The translations under genes were made by a program, and so were the position numbers. A stretch of DNA of 20,959 bases from Acidobacteriaceae bacterium (lineage in GTDB: Bacteria; Acidobacteriota; Terriglobia; Terriglobales; SbA1): assembly GCA_003136335.1 (NCBI GenBank), contig PLEA01000642.1, positions 1-20,959 of the forward strand. Reading direction: 5' to 3'. Below, piece after piece: positions 6,668 to 13,828 of this stretch. The notes below the pieces were generated by a model, which was not told the DNA's origin, did not search any database, and was given only the letters and a program-made list of their open reading frames with translations. How positions within the stretch are numbered: the stretch's first letter is position 1; every line of letters starts with the position of its first letter.

Positions 6668-7408
6668 TTACATCGATGACGGATTATTCTGCCCCGTGGT
6701 CGGGGCGGCGGCCGGCTGGTTACTGTCGCCGACGGTATTCGTCATCAAACGCACATCGACGCGGCGGTTATCGGCGCGGCCATTGGAGGTCTTATTCGAC
6801 TCCACCGGCTTATCCTTGCCGAGCCCAATCACGTAAATCTTGTGCGCGGGAACGTTGTACTTCGTGGCCAGGTATTGGATCACGGAGTTGGCGCGGCGCT
6901 GGCTCAGATCGTAGTTGTAGTCAGCCGAACCCACCGAATCCGTTCCGCCTTCGAGCGCGATAATGTAGCCCTTGGTCGAAGAAATGCTGGCCGCGAGCTG
7001 ATCGAGCCCTTCCTGAGCTTTCGGCGTCAGATTGTCTTTGTTGAAACCGAATTTCACCGAGGTCTCGGCGACAGCGTGATAGTTGTCGAGGTTGGCGACC
7101 GTGTTGGTCAGCACGCCCACGCGACCGTTAGCGGCATCCGCCATCTGCTGGGCGGAGGCTGCGGTTTGTCCGGCGGTCTGCGCCTTCTGCTCCACTTCGG
7201 CGGTCTTTGTGTTCACGGCCTGAATGCCCGATTGAGCGCGCGCGTCGACGTCCTTGATATCCTTCGAATTCTTGGCGGCCAGATCGTCGAGTTCGTTGGT
7301 TTTGTTGATTAGCGGCGTGGTCTGCTGTTTGACATAGTTCTTGCTGGCGCAGCCCACGGTGGCTATCATGCTGGCTGCTAGACAAATCACTAACGAAGTG
7401 CGGTTCAT
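6668..7408 (-). CDS. OmpA/Pal-family peptidoglycan-binding lipoprotein
   Basis: 246 residues. A lipoprotein-type signal MNRTSLVICLAASMIATVGC (Cys20) is followed by a long helical region (about residues 25-115; KNSKDIKDVDARAQSG, AEVEQKAQTAGQTAASAQQM) that likely forms a coiled coil as in Lpp. Next comes an OmpA C-terminal domain (about 120-230): VKFGFNKDNLTPKAQEGLDQLA, TDSVGSADYNYDLSQRRANSV and ADNRRVDVRLM. The Asp and Arg expected to hold diaminopimelate are present in the second motif. The usual GHTD is GGTD here. A Gln/Pro/Asn-rich tail ends the protein. It probably tethers the outer membrane to peptidoglycan. The start has AAGGAG (7418-7423) 9 nt upstream, and a strong terminator follows, so it is a single-gene unit. 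Confidence 0.93.
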   Translation of the reverse strand: MNRTSLVICLAASMIATVGCASKNYVKQQTTPLINKTNELDDLAAKNSKDIKDVDARAQSGIQAVNTKTAEVEQKAQTAGQTAASAQQMADAANGRVGVLTNTVANLDNYHAVAETSVKFGFNKDNLTPKAQEGLDQLAASISSTKGYIIALEGGTDSVGSADYNYDLSQRRANSVIQYLATKYNVPAHKIYVIGLGKDKPVESNKTSNGRADNRRVDVRLMTNTVGDSNQPAAAPTTGQNNPSSM

Positions 7409-7714
7409 AGGGTGAAACTCCTTAGTTCGATCTTGTTAGCGCGCCTGGGTTATCCCGCGCGCAAATTAGCAAATTTGATGCCCTGGGTATGACTGCTTGT
7501 TGCTTACAACTCTCGAACATACTTCTGCACGACAGATGCCAGTTTTCCTTACCCTCGGCATTCGCAGTAAGTATATACGTTTTCAACGGTTTGCGGAAGG
7601 AGACGATGCGGTCGGACCGTCACACCAAAGGCTCGGGAACGCAAACCACACACACGGGAGTGGAAATTTTATATGGTTCGGCTCAGATTTGGGGGGTTGT
7701 CCGGGTGGGTCCGA
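7409..7714. other. Intergenic region between the OmpA-like gene and the toxin gene
   Basis: About 305 bp with no supported gene; the plus-strand open frame here has no domain, signal or ribosome binding site. It must hold the promoter of the OmpA-like gene. The only pattern I see is CAAATT-AGCA-AATTTG (7462-7477), a perfect inverted repeat 54 nt upstream of that ATG, a possible operator or UP-like AT-rich element. Confidence 0.5.
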
Positions 7715-8125
7715 TTAACCTAGACCGGGAGGGCAGAGCATGGGGATCGCTTCCCGCTTGTTGCGGCGATAGACTCGGAAATCGTTCTCGTCAACCGTGA
7801 TTACGGTGTGCCGAGGATACAGCTCGCTCATCCGAATCAAACAAAGATCGGCGAGATCGGGTCTACGGTCCTCGTAGCGTTGCGCTAGTTCCGCTATGTG
7901 CTCGATATTCCGATTGCAGTCGAATGCGATCCGCAGCATTTGGTCTCGCAACAACGAAATCACATAGAAACTTGACTCCAAATGAAACGCCGATTCGGCG
8001 AGCACAGCCTCGCAAGTCAGCAGCGGCTCGTTGATTCCTTTGGCGACGTCGAGGGCCCACCTGTGGTGCTGGTCGTTCAGCCGGGCAAAAGCGACGATGA
8101 AGCCAGTGTCTGCAATACCCTTCAT
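7715..8125 (-). CDS. PIN-domain toxin (VapC-type ribonuclease)
   Basis: 136 residues. The PIN fold's acidic residues are all visible: D6 in IADTGFIVAF, E44 in AVLAESAFHL, D89/D92 in RPDLADLCLI and D111/D114 in VITVDENDF. These coordinate Mg or Mn in a single-strand RNA nuclease; VapC toxins cut tRNA or rRNA, but the target cannot be read from sequence. The ATG overlaps the antitoxin stop by 4 nt (ATGA), so translation is coupled and the antitoxin is made first. The length is typical. Confidence 0.9.
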   Translation of the reverse strand: MKGIADTGFIVAFARLNDQHHRWALDVAKGINEPLLTCEAVLAESAFHLESSFYVISLLRDQMLRIAFDCNRNIEHIAELAQRYEDRRPDLADLCLIRMSELYPRHTVITVDENDFRVYRRNKREAIPMLCPPGLG

Positions 8126-8337
8126 GACCGCGAGAACCCCTTGCGGGAAGAAACATCAGCAGGTCCACCACTAATCGCTCCCGCGTGACGTAGGAATCGC
8201 TGCGTTCCTCCTTGCGACCGGGCGGCCTCGAGCTGCTGGCGAACTAGCCGCCCAACCGGGATCCCCGTCTTGCGCGAAGTCTCCTTTAGCCATGCCAGAA
8301 GTTCATCCGTAAGACGGAATGTGAGTGTCTGACTCAT
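8122..8337 (-). CDS. Ribbon-helix-helix antitoxin partner of the PIN toxin
   Basis: 71 residues from the ATG at 8337 (MSQTLTFRLTDELLAWLKETSRKTGIPVGRLVRQQL). This is a ribbon-helix-helix (CopG/Arc-type) N-terminus: a short strand TLTFRL followed by two helices, which dimerises and binds operator DNA. The C-terminal part (about residues 45-71) would wrap the toxin. An in-frame GTG at 8355 is rejected as the start because it overlaps the apparent -10 box. Such pairs usually repress their own promoter. Confidence 0.85.
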   Translation of the reverse strand: MSQTLTFRLTDELLAWLKETSRKTGIPVGRLVRQQLEAARSQGGTQRFLRHAGAISGGPADVSSRKGFSRS

Positions 8338-8345
8338 ATGCCAAT

Positions 8346-8351
8346 ATTGTA
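8346..8351 (-). promoter_or_regulatory. Possible -10 box of the toxin-antitoxin operon, leaderless start
   Basis: TACAAT on the minus strand ends 8 nt before the antitoxin ATG (8337), so the transcript would begin at or 1-2 nt before the start codon. No Shine-Dalgarno is present. No convincing -35 is seen. Confidence 0.35.
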
Positions 8352-8419
8352 ACACATCTTAGGGCGAACTCACGCAGCGCAATTTGGCTCGTCGAAAACT
8401 AAGAAATCAGCAGATCCCG

Positions 8420-9472
8420 TCACTTCCAGATGTCCGTAATGGGCAAGGCATTGCGATCGTTCGCGGTCAAGGGCTCCAGACCGAAATTGTCTTCAATCGT
8501 GCGCAGGACGCCGTAATGGTTGCAGAACTTGGCGAGTACTTTGGGATCCTGCTGGTTCGCTGGTTTCACCATGTCACCCAGAAACAACGTATAGATACGA
8601 TTGTCGCCATTTCCGCCCGATTCGTCGAATGTGACAACCACCAGCGTTCCCTGACGCAGCTTCGCGGGGAAGGTGTTGTCGAGAAACTTCTTCACCCACG
8701 CGCCTGCGAACTGCGCGCTGGTATCGTGCCCGTCATGGTTCATGTTGGGAGAGTAAAACGAATAAGCGACCAAACCTTTTTTCGCGTCCTGCACAAAGAA
8801 ATTGTCGGATTTGCTGGAGTCCACCCGAATCACCCGATCGCACCACTTCTGCTGCACTTCGCGAAAACTGAGGAAGGGCACGTGTTTCCGTGCGTAATTG
8901 CCACTATTGTTGGCAACGTGCTGCGACGAAAAGTTCCACGGGCAAGTCTCGTTGGGCAGTTCCTCGGCGTATTGTTTGAAGTCGAGTCCGGCGGCGATCA
9001 GACGATCGGCGATGGAGCTGTGAGCGGCATCGTCAGGAAGGTTCACTTGGTTGTCACCCAGAAGACGGCCACGCCGGTGAATGTCGAAGTCCGTCCCCGC
9101 GACCATCGCCAGGTAGTTTGGATACGAGGGATGAAACAGAGCGTGGAAATTAGTGAAGGCGGCGCCCTGGGCCGCCAAGTCGGCAAGATTCTTGTCCTTG
9201 CTTGCGACCTCGAAGTCCACGTTTTCGAGAACGATGATCAGCACGCGGTCGAAATGGCGGGCGCTGGCCCGCGCCGCAGCCCGCGCCGCTTCGTCCTGCT
9301 TCCCCTGTGGAGATTTCGTAACCTGGGGTAGATTTGACTGACCCGACGGCACCTGGGTAATGCTCTGCGCCGAAGCTGGGCTCAAACCGGCATTTACGAG
9401 GGTACTCAGAAAGAAAACGACCCGCCATAGATTTCGCGGGAAGAACATCCGGACCACGCAAGAGAGACTCAT
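8420..9472 (-). CDS. Secreted phosphoesterase, acid-phosphatase (AcpA)-like
   Basis: 350 residues from ATG 9472. The ATG at 9448 is an alternative; open frame upstream of 9472 overlaps the start of uvrC and is not used. A signal peptide lies in MFFPRNLWRVVFFLSTLVNAGLSPASAQ. The alkaline-phosphatase-superfamily phosphoesterase motifs (Pfam Phosphoesterase, PF04185 type) follow in order. They are VLIIVLENVDFE (metal-binding Glu/Asn), HPSYPNYLAMVAGT, SFYSPNMNHDGHDTSAQFAGAW and LVVVTFDESGG. The family includes acid phosphatases and phospholipase C enzymes; the short length fits the acid phosphatase branch. It probably hydrolyses phosphomonoesters in the periplasm or outside the cell. It is transcribed divergently from uvrC with a 57-bp gap. 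Confidence 0.88.
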   Translation of the reverse strand: MSLSCVVRMFFPRNLWRVVFFLSTLVNAGLSPASAQSITQVPSGQSNLPQVTKSPQGKQDEAARAAARASARHFDRVLIIVLENVDFEVASKDKNLADLAAQGAAFTNFHALFHPSYPNYLAMVAGTDFDIHRRGRLLGDNQVNLPDDAAHSSIADRLIAAGLDFKQYAEELPNETCPWNFSSQHVANNSGNYARKHVPFLSFREVQQKWCDRVIRVDSSKSDNFFVQDAKKGLVAYSFYSPNMNHDGHDTSAQFAGAWVKKFLDNTFPAKLRQGTLVVVTFDESGGNGDNRIYTLFLGDMVKPANQQDPKVLAKFCNHYGVLRTIEDNFGLEPLTANDRNALPITDIWK

Positions 9473-9529
9473 CAGCCTTTTTGTAACACAATGCACGTAT
9501 TTCCCATCCAATAGAATAGATCCCCTCCC

Positions 9530-11470
9530 ATGGACTTGCAGGCCAAAATCCGCACCATTCCTATGGAGCCCGGCGTCTATCTCTACAAGAACGCCGAGGG
9601 CGACGTTATTTATGTAGGCAAGGCAAAGAATCTGCGCAGCCGCGTGGCCAGCTACTTCCACGAAGGCCGTTGGGAAGACGCCAAGACGGGAACACTGGTG
9701 CGAGAGGCTGTCGACGTTGACTACATCGTCGTCGCGAACAACAAAGAAGCGCTGGCTCTCGAAAACAATCTGATCAAGCAGCGCAAGCCACGATTCAACA
9801 TCCTGCTGCGCGACGACAAGAGTTACCCTTACGTAAAGCTCACGCTGGGCGAGCGCTGGCCGCGCGTCTACGTCACCCGACGTCTACGCAAAGACGGCAG
9901 CTCGTACTACGGTCCGTATTTCCCTGCCAACCTCGCGTACCGAATCGTCGACCTGATCCACCGCAATTTTCTGATTCCGTCTTGCAAGGTCGACCTCACG
10001 CGCTTCCATCCCCGGCCGTGCCTGCAGTACTACATCCGGCGTTGCCTGGGCCCGTGCGTGCAAGAGTTGACTACTCCGGACGCATACCAGGAAGCTGTGC
10101 GCGACGTGAAACTGTTTCTGGAAGGCCGGCCCACCGATTTAAACCGTTCGCTGCACATGCACATGGAACAAGCCGCCGCCGCCGAGGAGTACGAGCGTGC
10201 GGCGCGCTATCGCGATCTAATTTCCACGGTCGAACAGTTGCAGGAGCGCCAACGCATCGCCGCCGCCGAAGGCGACGATGCCGACGTGTTCGGCTATCAC
10301 TACGAAAATGGCATGCTGGCGGTGAACCTATTTCACATGCGCGGCGGAAAGATGCTGGACCGCCGCGAGTTCTTCTGGGAAGACTTACCAGAGTTTGCAT
10401 CGCCAGAAAGCTCTATTCGTAGAGACGTTGCTTGCAACGTCTCGGCCGATAGCATAACCGAAGGTGGCGAGTGTTCCGGAGCCGCGAACGGAGACGTTGC
10501 AAGCAACGTCTCTACGGAATTTGTTCCCGGAGAATTCTTCTCTGCCCTGCTGAAGCAGCTCTACATCTGCCAGCCTTACATTCCCCGCAACCTCTACGTC
10601 CCCGTCGACTTCGAGGACCGCGAAGCGCTGGAAGATTTACTCTCCGAGCAACAAGCGGGCGAGGGCTCCCGCACCACACGGGTCCATATTTTGGTCCCCC
10701 AACGCGGGGACAAGCGCTCGCTCATCGATCTCGCCGGCAACAACGCGAAGCAGTCCTACGACCAGCGCTTCCGCGTACTCAAGCCCAACGCGCAGAAAAT
10801 TCAGGAAGAACTGCAGGAGGCACTCAGCCTGCCGGAACTCCCGAAGCGCATCGAATGCTTCGACATCTCGCACATTCAGGGCGTCGAGACCGTGGCCTCC
10901 ATGGTGGTGTGGGAAGACGGCAAGATGAAGAAGTCGGACTATCGCAAGTTCATCATTCGCACCGTGGAAGGCGTGGACGATTTCGCGTCGATGCGCGAGG
11001 TGGTCACGCGCCGCTACAAGCGTCTACGGGACGAAAACAAACCCATGCCCAGCCTGGTGCTGATCGACGGCGGTCTCGGCCAGCTGCATGCGGCCGCGGA
11101 AGCGCTGGACACACTGGAGATCATCAACCAGCCGCTGGCGGCCATCGCCAAGCGCGAAGAGATTCTCTACGTTCACGGGCAGGAGAAGGATCCGATTGCG
11201 CTGGACCATCATTCCCCGGTGCTTCACCTGATTCAACTCATTCGCGATGAGGCTCACCGATTTGCCGTGACCTTCCACCGCAAGCGCCGGCAGATGCGCG
11301 ACCGCTCCTCTGAATTGCTCGAAATTCCCGGGGTGGGCGCGAGCACCACCCGGAGATTACTGGAACACTTTGGCAGCGTGCAGGCGGTGAGGCAAGCCGA
11401 CCCGGCTGCATTGTCGGCAGTCGTGACGCGAACCCAAGCCGAGGCCATCCGTAATCACTTCCAGAAATAG
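9530..11470 (+). CDS. uvrC: Excinuclease ABC subunit C, with an in-frame repeat insertion
   Basis: 646 residues, about 35-40 longer than usual. UvrC makes both incisions beside a UvrB-bound DNA lesion in nucleotide excision repair. Domains in order: GIY-YIG nuclease (about 13-95; PGVYLY, VIYVGKAKNLRSRV, Glu78); a Cys cluster (C152, C164, C172, C176); a UVR helix pair for UvrB binding (about 203-240); an RNase H-like endonuclease (about 405-585; D445 in ECFDISHIQG, D513 in LVLIDGGLGQLH, H576); and tandem helix-hairpin-helix motifs (about 595-646; LEIPGVGAS). Between FFWEDLPEF (289) and PGEFFSALLKQLY (333) lies an extra stretch of about 40 residues encoded by two inverted palindromic repeats. 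All catalytic residues are kept, so the protein is probably active. No clear Shine-Dalgarno precedes the ATG. Confidence 0.97.
   Translation: MDLQAKIRTIPMEPGVYLYKNAEGDVIYVGKAKNLRSRVASYFHEGRWEDAKTGTLVREAVDVDYIVVANNKEALALENNLIKQRKPRFNILLRDDKSYPYVKLTLGERWPRVYVTRRLRKDGSSYYGPYFPANLAYRIVDLIHRNFLIPSCKVDLTRFHPRPCLQYYIRRCLGPCVQELTTPDAYQEAVRDVKLFLEGRPTDLNRSLHMHMEQAAAAEEYERAARYRDLISTVEQLQERQRIAAAEGDDADVFGYHYENGMLAVNLFHMRGGKMLDRREFFWEDLPEFASPESSIRRDVACNVSADSITEGGECSGAANGDVASNVSTEFVPGEFFSALLKQLYICQPYIPRNLYVPVDFEDREALEDLLSEQQAGEGSRTTRVHILVPQRGDKRSLIDLAGNNAKQSYDQRFRVLKPNAQKIQEELQEALSLPELPKRIECFDISHIQGVETVASMVVWEDGKMKKSDYRKFIIRTVEGVDDFASMREVVTRRYKRLRDENKPMPSLVLIDGGLGQLHAAAEALDTLEIINQPLAAIAKREEILYVHGQEKDPIALDHHSPVLHLIQLIRDEAHRFAVTFHRKRRQMRDRSSELLEIPGVGASTTRRLLEHFGSVQAVRQADPAALSAVVTRTQAEAIRNHFQK
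10418..10517. repeat. REPIN-like composite repeat inserted in frame in uvrC (copies 2 and 3)
   Basis: Left unit: CGTA, GAGACGTTGC (10422-10431), TT, GCAACGTCTC (10434-10443). Right unit: GAGACGTTGC (10491-10500), AA, GCAACGTCTC (10503-10512), TACG. The right unit is the exact reverse complement of the left over the 22-nt palindrome, and the flanks continue the inversion (ATTC-GTA outside left, TAC-GGAAT outside right). The whole is about 100 bp with 47 bp between the palindromes. Two inverted palindromes around a spacer is the layout of REPIN elements, which are mobilised by RAYT transposases; none is in this window. Confidence 0.85.
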
Positions 11471-11519
11471 CAGTTCTGTCCACCGCACGGGGTAGCCGCA
11501 GATCCCGAAGATGATTCCG

Positions 11520-11549
11520 GATGTGTTGAACCTAGATGTGTTGAACCTG
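11520..11549 (+). repeat. Two tandem 15-bp repeats after uvrC
   Basis: GATGTGTTGAACCTA (11520-11534) is followed directly by GATGTGTTGAACCTG (11535-11549), identical except for the last base. It lies in the convergent gap between uvrC and the minus-strand gene ending at 11580. Slipped-strand duplication is the simplest origin; no function is evident. Confidence 0.75.
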
Positions 11550-11579
11550 GAGTCGGGCTCAGATCCTGAATCTGCATCC

Positions 11580-12314
11580 TCAGAACGCAGGCTCTCCATT
11601 CAGCAGCATTTTTTTCAGGCTGAATACCTGGAGTATTCGCTGCTGCCCGATGACGTCAATTCTGGGATGGACGAATTCCACGCTGACTTTCTCATCCGGC
11701 TGAAGCTGCTTCGGGCGCGCAAAGGTGAACTGAAAGGTATCATCCTTGAAGCTGTAGCTCATCAAGCTCAGCCTCTCTGCCTAGGTGTTCAGATACACAG
11801 ACATGCTGAGCTTCGCCAGGCTTTGGCTCGTCCAGTAGTTACGCAACGAACTCTCATAGCCTTGGACGTTGGTGTGAAAAGTTACCGAAACCACGACGCG
11901 GTCGGTGAACGTGACCGCCAGAAATTTGCCCGCGCTCGCGTCAAAGGCTGCCTTTTGCTCCGCGCTCATCTTGTCGTAATGCGAGTTTAGTTGGGAAGAT
12001 CGCACCTGTGCTTCTCGGATGGGCAGCGCGGAGCGAAATTGCAGAATGTAGGTAATGGTGGGGTCGGTTTCCATCTCGCCCCGGTAGCCCCTGTTGGTCG
12101 GCGCGTCGCCACTTGTAACGCCGGTCTGAATGCCGCCCAGCTTAAGGGTCGTAGCCCAGGGGGACTCTTCCAATATGCTGCGCGTCTCTTCGGCAGACCA
12201 ATTCTGGTAGGGTTTCTTGGCCCAGAAGTCTTCCCCCGCTGCCAGCGGCGCGGCCAGGCAAACCAGCGAGAGCGAAGCAATAAGCTGATAGCACCTTCTT
12301 CTGAGCCTTACCAT
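11580..12314 (-). pseudogene. Secreted protein of unknown function, interrupted by an in-frame TAG
   Basis: Starts at ATG 12314 with an excellent ribosome binding site (AAGGGGAG, 12321-12328, 6 nt upstream). A signal peptide (MVRLRRRCYQLIASLSLVCLAAPLAAG) precedes EDFWAKKPYQNWSAEET and ILEESPWA, a pattern I associate with acidobacterial secreted proteins. The frame reaches TAG at 11781-11783 after SVYLNT (177 residues). It then continues open in the same frame: AERLSLMSYSFKDDTFQFTF, VSVEFVHPRIDV and LQVFSLKKMLLNGEPAF, to TGA at 11580. That second part looks like the natural C-terminus of the same protein (244 codons in all). A single-base nonsense mutation is the simplest reading; a truncated but functional 177-residue product, or readthrough, remains possible. 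Confidence 0.75.
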
Positions 12315-12320
12315 GGGAAC

Positions 12321-12328
12321 CTCCCCTT
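12321..12328 (-). promoter_or_regulatory. Ribosome binding site fixing the start at 12314
   Basis: AAGGGGAG on the minus strand, 6 nt before the ATG. It shows that the much longer open frame reaching back to 12611 is not used. Confidence 0.75.
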
Positions 12329-12423
12329 CGACATCAAGAACGGCAATCAATATAGATTCAAGCCGCGAAGGCCGCCACAAGCAGTCGGAAGCACGCGAAC
12401 CACGACCTAGGGGAAGCATACGG

Positions 12424-12906
12424 CTACATCGGCGCCGGGCTCGCGTTGCCCATGTCGAGGACGACCTTCCAGCTTCCATCTTTCTGCCGCTTCCAGATGC
12501 TGGTGTACTTGCCGTATTGGACGACCGGCTTCCCTTCTTTACTTTTCGCGTAGAACTCATAGTCGCCGTAGGTATAGCCGAGATCGCCGGATGCGGAGAT
12601 ATCCGCGCCAACCGGCGTCCAGACGAGACGATTATTTTTATCGTCGAGAAAACTCATGCCCTTGGCGATGTTTGTCTTGCCTTGAATAATCGGGCCGCCA
12701 TTGGGGAGTTCGACGGAGCCGTCTGCGTAATACGACATGTATCCCGCAGAGCCTCTGTCGGCGGCCGCTTGCATGAATTCGACTTCGAGTTGCCTCAACG
12801 TATCGGCAGTGGCTTTTGGCGAAGCCGAGGCGCTCGGTCCAGCGATGGGCAGCACAATCGTAGCGAAAAGAAGAGCAACGACAAGCCCCAGCAGAAATGT
12901 TTTCAT
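12424..12906 (-). CDS. Secreted NTF2-like (DUF4440/SnoaL-type) protein
   Basis: 160 residues. The signal peptide is MKTFLLGLVVALLFATIVLPIAGPSASAS. The mature part has the cone-shaped NTF2 fold pattern of DUF4440 proteins: a first helix (TLRQLEVEFMQAAADRGSAGYMSYYADG), VELPNGGPIIQGKTNI, DISASGDLGYTYGDYEF and a final strand pair (KYTSIWKRQKDGSWKVVLDMG). The family binds small ligands or acts in varied enzymes, so the substrate is unknown. The ribosome binding site GGAGG is close to the ATG (4 nt). It is followed in the same direction by the interrupted gene at 12314, about 110 bp away, which has its own strong site. Confidence 0.85.
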   Translation of the reverse strand: MKTFLLGLVVALLFATIVLPIAGPSASASPKATADTLRQLEVEFMQAAADRGSAGYMSYYADGSVELPNGGPIIQGKTNIAKGMSFLDDKNNRLVWTPVGADISASGDLGYTYGDYEFYAKSKEGKPVVQYGKYTSIWKRQKDGSWKVVLDMGNASPAPM

Positions 12907-13082
12907 GCAGCCTCCGGGGATGGCGCGCCCATTTTACTCCCCCTGATGGCAATACCATGACTTCGCTTTGCGTCCTCAGCGCGCCCTCAGCGAACTTTGC
13001 GGTTCAAGATTCGTCTCCCCTTCGAAAGAGCGAACAGGCCAGGGAATCGCAAAGGATTCAAAGACCAGTCACGCTCTATTTC

Positions 13083-13631
13083 TTAGCTCTCTTGATTTCC
13101 GAGCGTTCGAATCGCTAGCCACACAATCACTGCAGCCATCCCGCACCAGCCGAGCGTTCGAACCACCGCCGCAATCTGCGTGTCGTGGTTGAGAACCCCG
13201 AGACTCGAGAAGATAGCGTAGAAGTCGTGTTCCACGAAGTCCGAGTCGCCAGTCGTCACCAACGGCAGTACCTGCACGCGGGCGTCGGCCATGTAGGTCG
13301 CGGTGTAGAGCCAATTTTCGAAAAAGAAAAACAAGCAGAAGACAAAGCCGCTGGTCTGGCGCTGGGTGAAGAAGTATGCGGCCAGAAGAAATGGGACAAG
13401 CCATTGCAGCAGCGTGCCTCCCCATAGCCCGAGCGTAGGGCCGAACCAGCCGAATAGATTGTGCCCGCCTTCATGGACGACGAGGTTGGCGTTGTCAATG
13501 AAGAGAAATCCGCCGTGAGCGAAGAAAGCGTACCCGAGGAACCCGACATAGAAAATGAGCCACGCCACCAGCGCCGGCCGGGAGATCGGCTTCCACGGTT
13601 CGTCGAGAATCGATTGGATGGATTCGAGCAT
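13083..13631 (-). CDS. Integral membrane protein with HEGGH motif (M50-like, putative)
   Basis: 182 residues with about four or five membrane segments (around residues 20-37, 60-88, 93-112 and 156-173). The sequence NLVVHEGGHNLFGWFGPTLGLWGGTLLQWLVPF places HEGGH (H53-H57) at the start of a hydrophobic segment. HExxH inside a membrane protein is the zinc-binding signature of M50-type intramembrane proteases. A third ligand (the NxxPxxxxDG type) is not evident, so activity is uncertain. A soluble stretch (about 115-150; ADARVQVLPLVTTGDSDFVEHDFY) may face the periplasm. TAGAAT on the minus strand lies 15 nt before the ATG, a possible -10. No obvious substrate gene adjoins it. Confidence 0.7.
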   Translation of the reverse strand: MLESIQSILDEPWKPISRPALVAWLIFYVGFLGYAFFAHGGFLFIDNANLVVHEGGHNLFGWFGPTLGLWGGTLLQWLVPFLLAAYFFTQRQTSGFVFCLFFFFENWLYTATYMADARVQVLPLVTTGDSDFVEHDFYAIFSSLGVLNHDTQIAAVVRTLGWCGMAAVIVWLAIRTLGNQES

Positions 13632-13776
13632 GCTCGGTTACCGATGATTCTAAGGGCATCGATTCGGGCGCGGCAGGTTACGAACGTACGGCCGTCGCCG
13701 GGAAAAGACGTTTCTTGTTACAGTAATCTCGCGAGAACGGCTCCTCTTGAAGAGTGGTGCTGCTCTCGTGGCTAGA

Positions 13777-13802
13777 GAGACGCAGCAACCTACGTCTCTA
13801 CG
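13777..13802. repeat. Palindromic dispersed repeat, copy 4 (degenerate)
   Basis: GAGACGCAG (13777-13785), CAAC, CTACGTCTC (13790-13798), TACG. It reads in the opposite orientation to copy 1 and has one mismatch in the stem. It lies just upstream of the dehydrogenase ATG at 13829. Confidence 0.55.
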
Positions 13803-13828
13803 CAATGCAGGCACTTCCCGTCGAATCT

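Noticed and set aside
7489..7800. Plus-strand open frame in the OmpA/toxin gap
   Set aside because: No domain, no ribosome binding site, and it runs into the 3' end of the toxin gene.
8384..9331. 315-codon plus-strand open frame
   Set aside because: Antisense to the phosphoesterase, whose family motifs are clear on the minus strand.
11511..11990. Plus-strand open frame after uvrC
   Set aside because: Antisense to the interrupted secreted-protein gene; composition is shadow-like.
12315..12611. N-terminal extension of the interrupted gene
   Set aside because: Ser/Arg-rich shadow of the DUF4440 gene; the strong ribosome binding site at 12321-12328 fixes the start at 12314.
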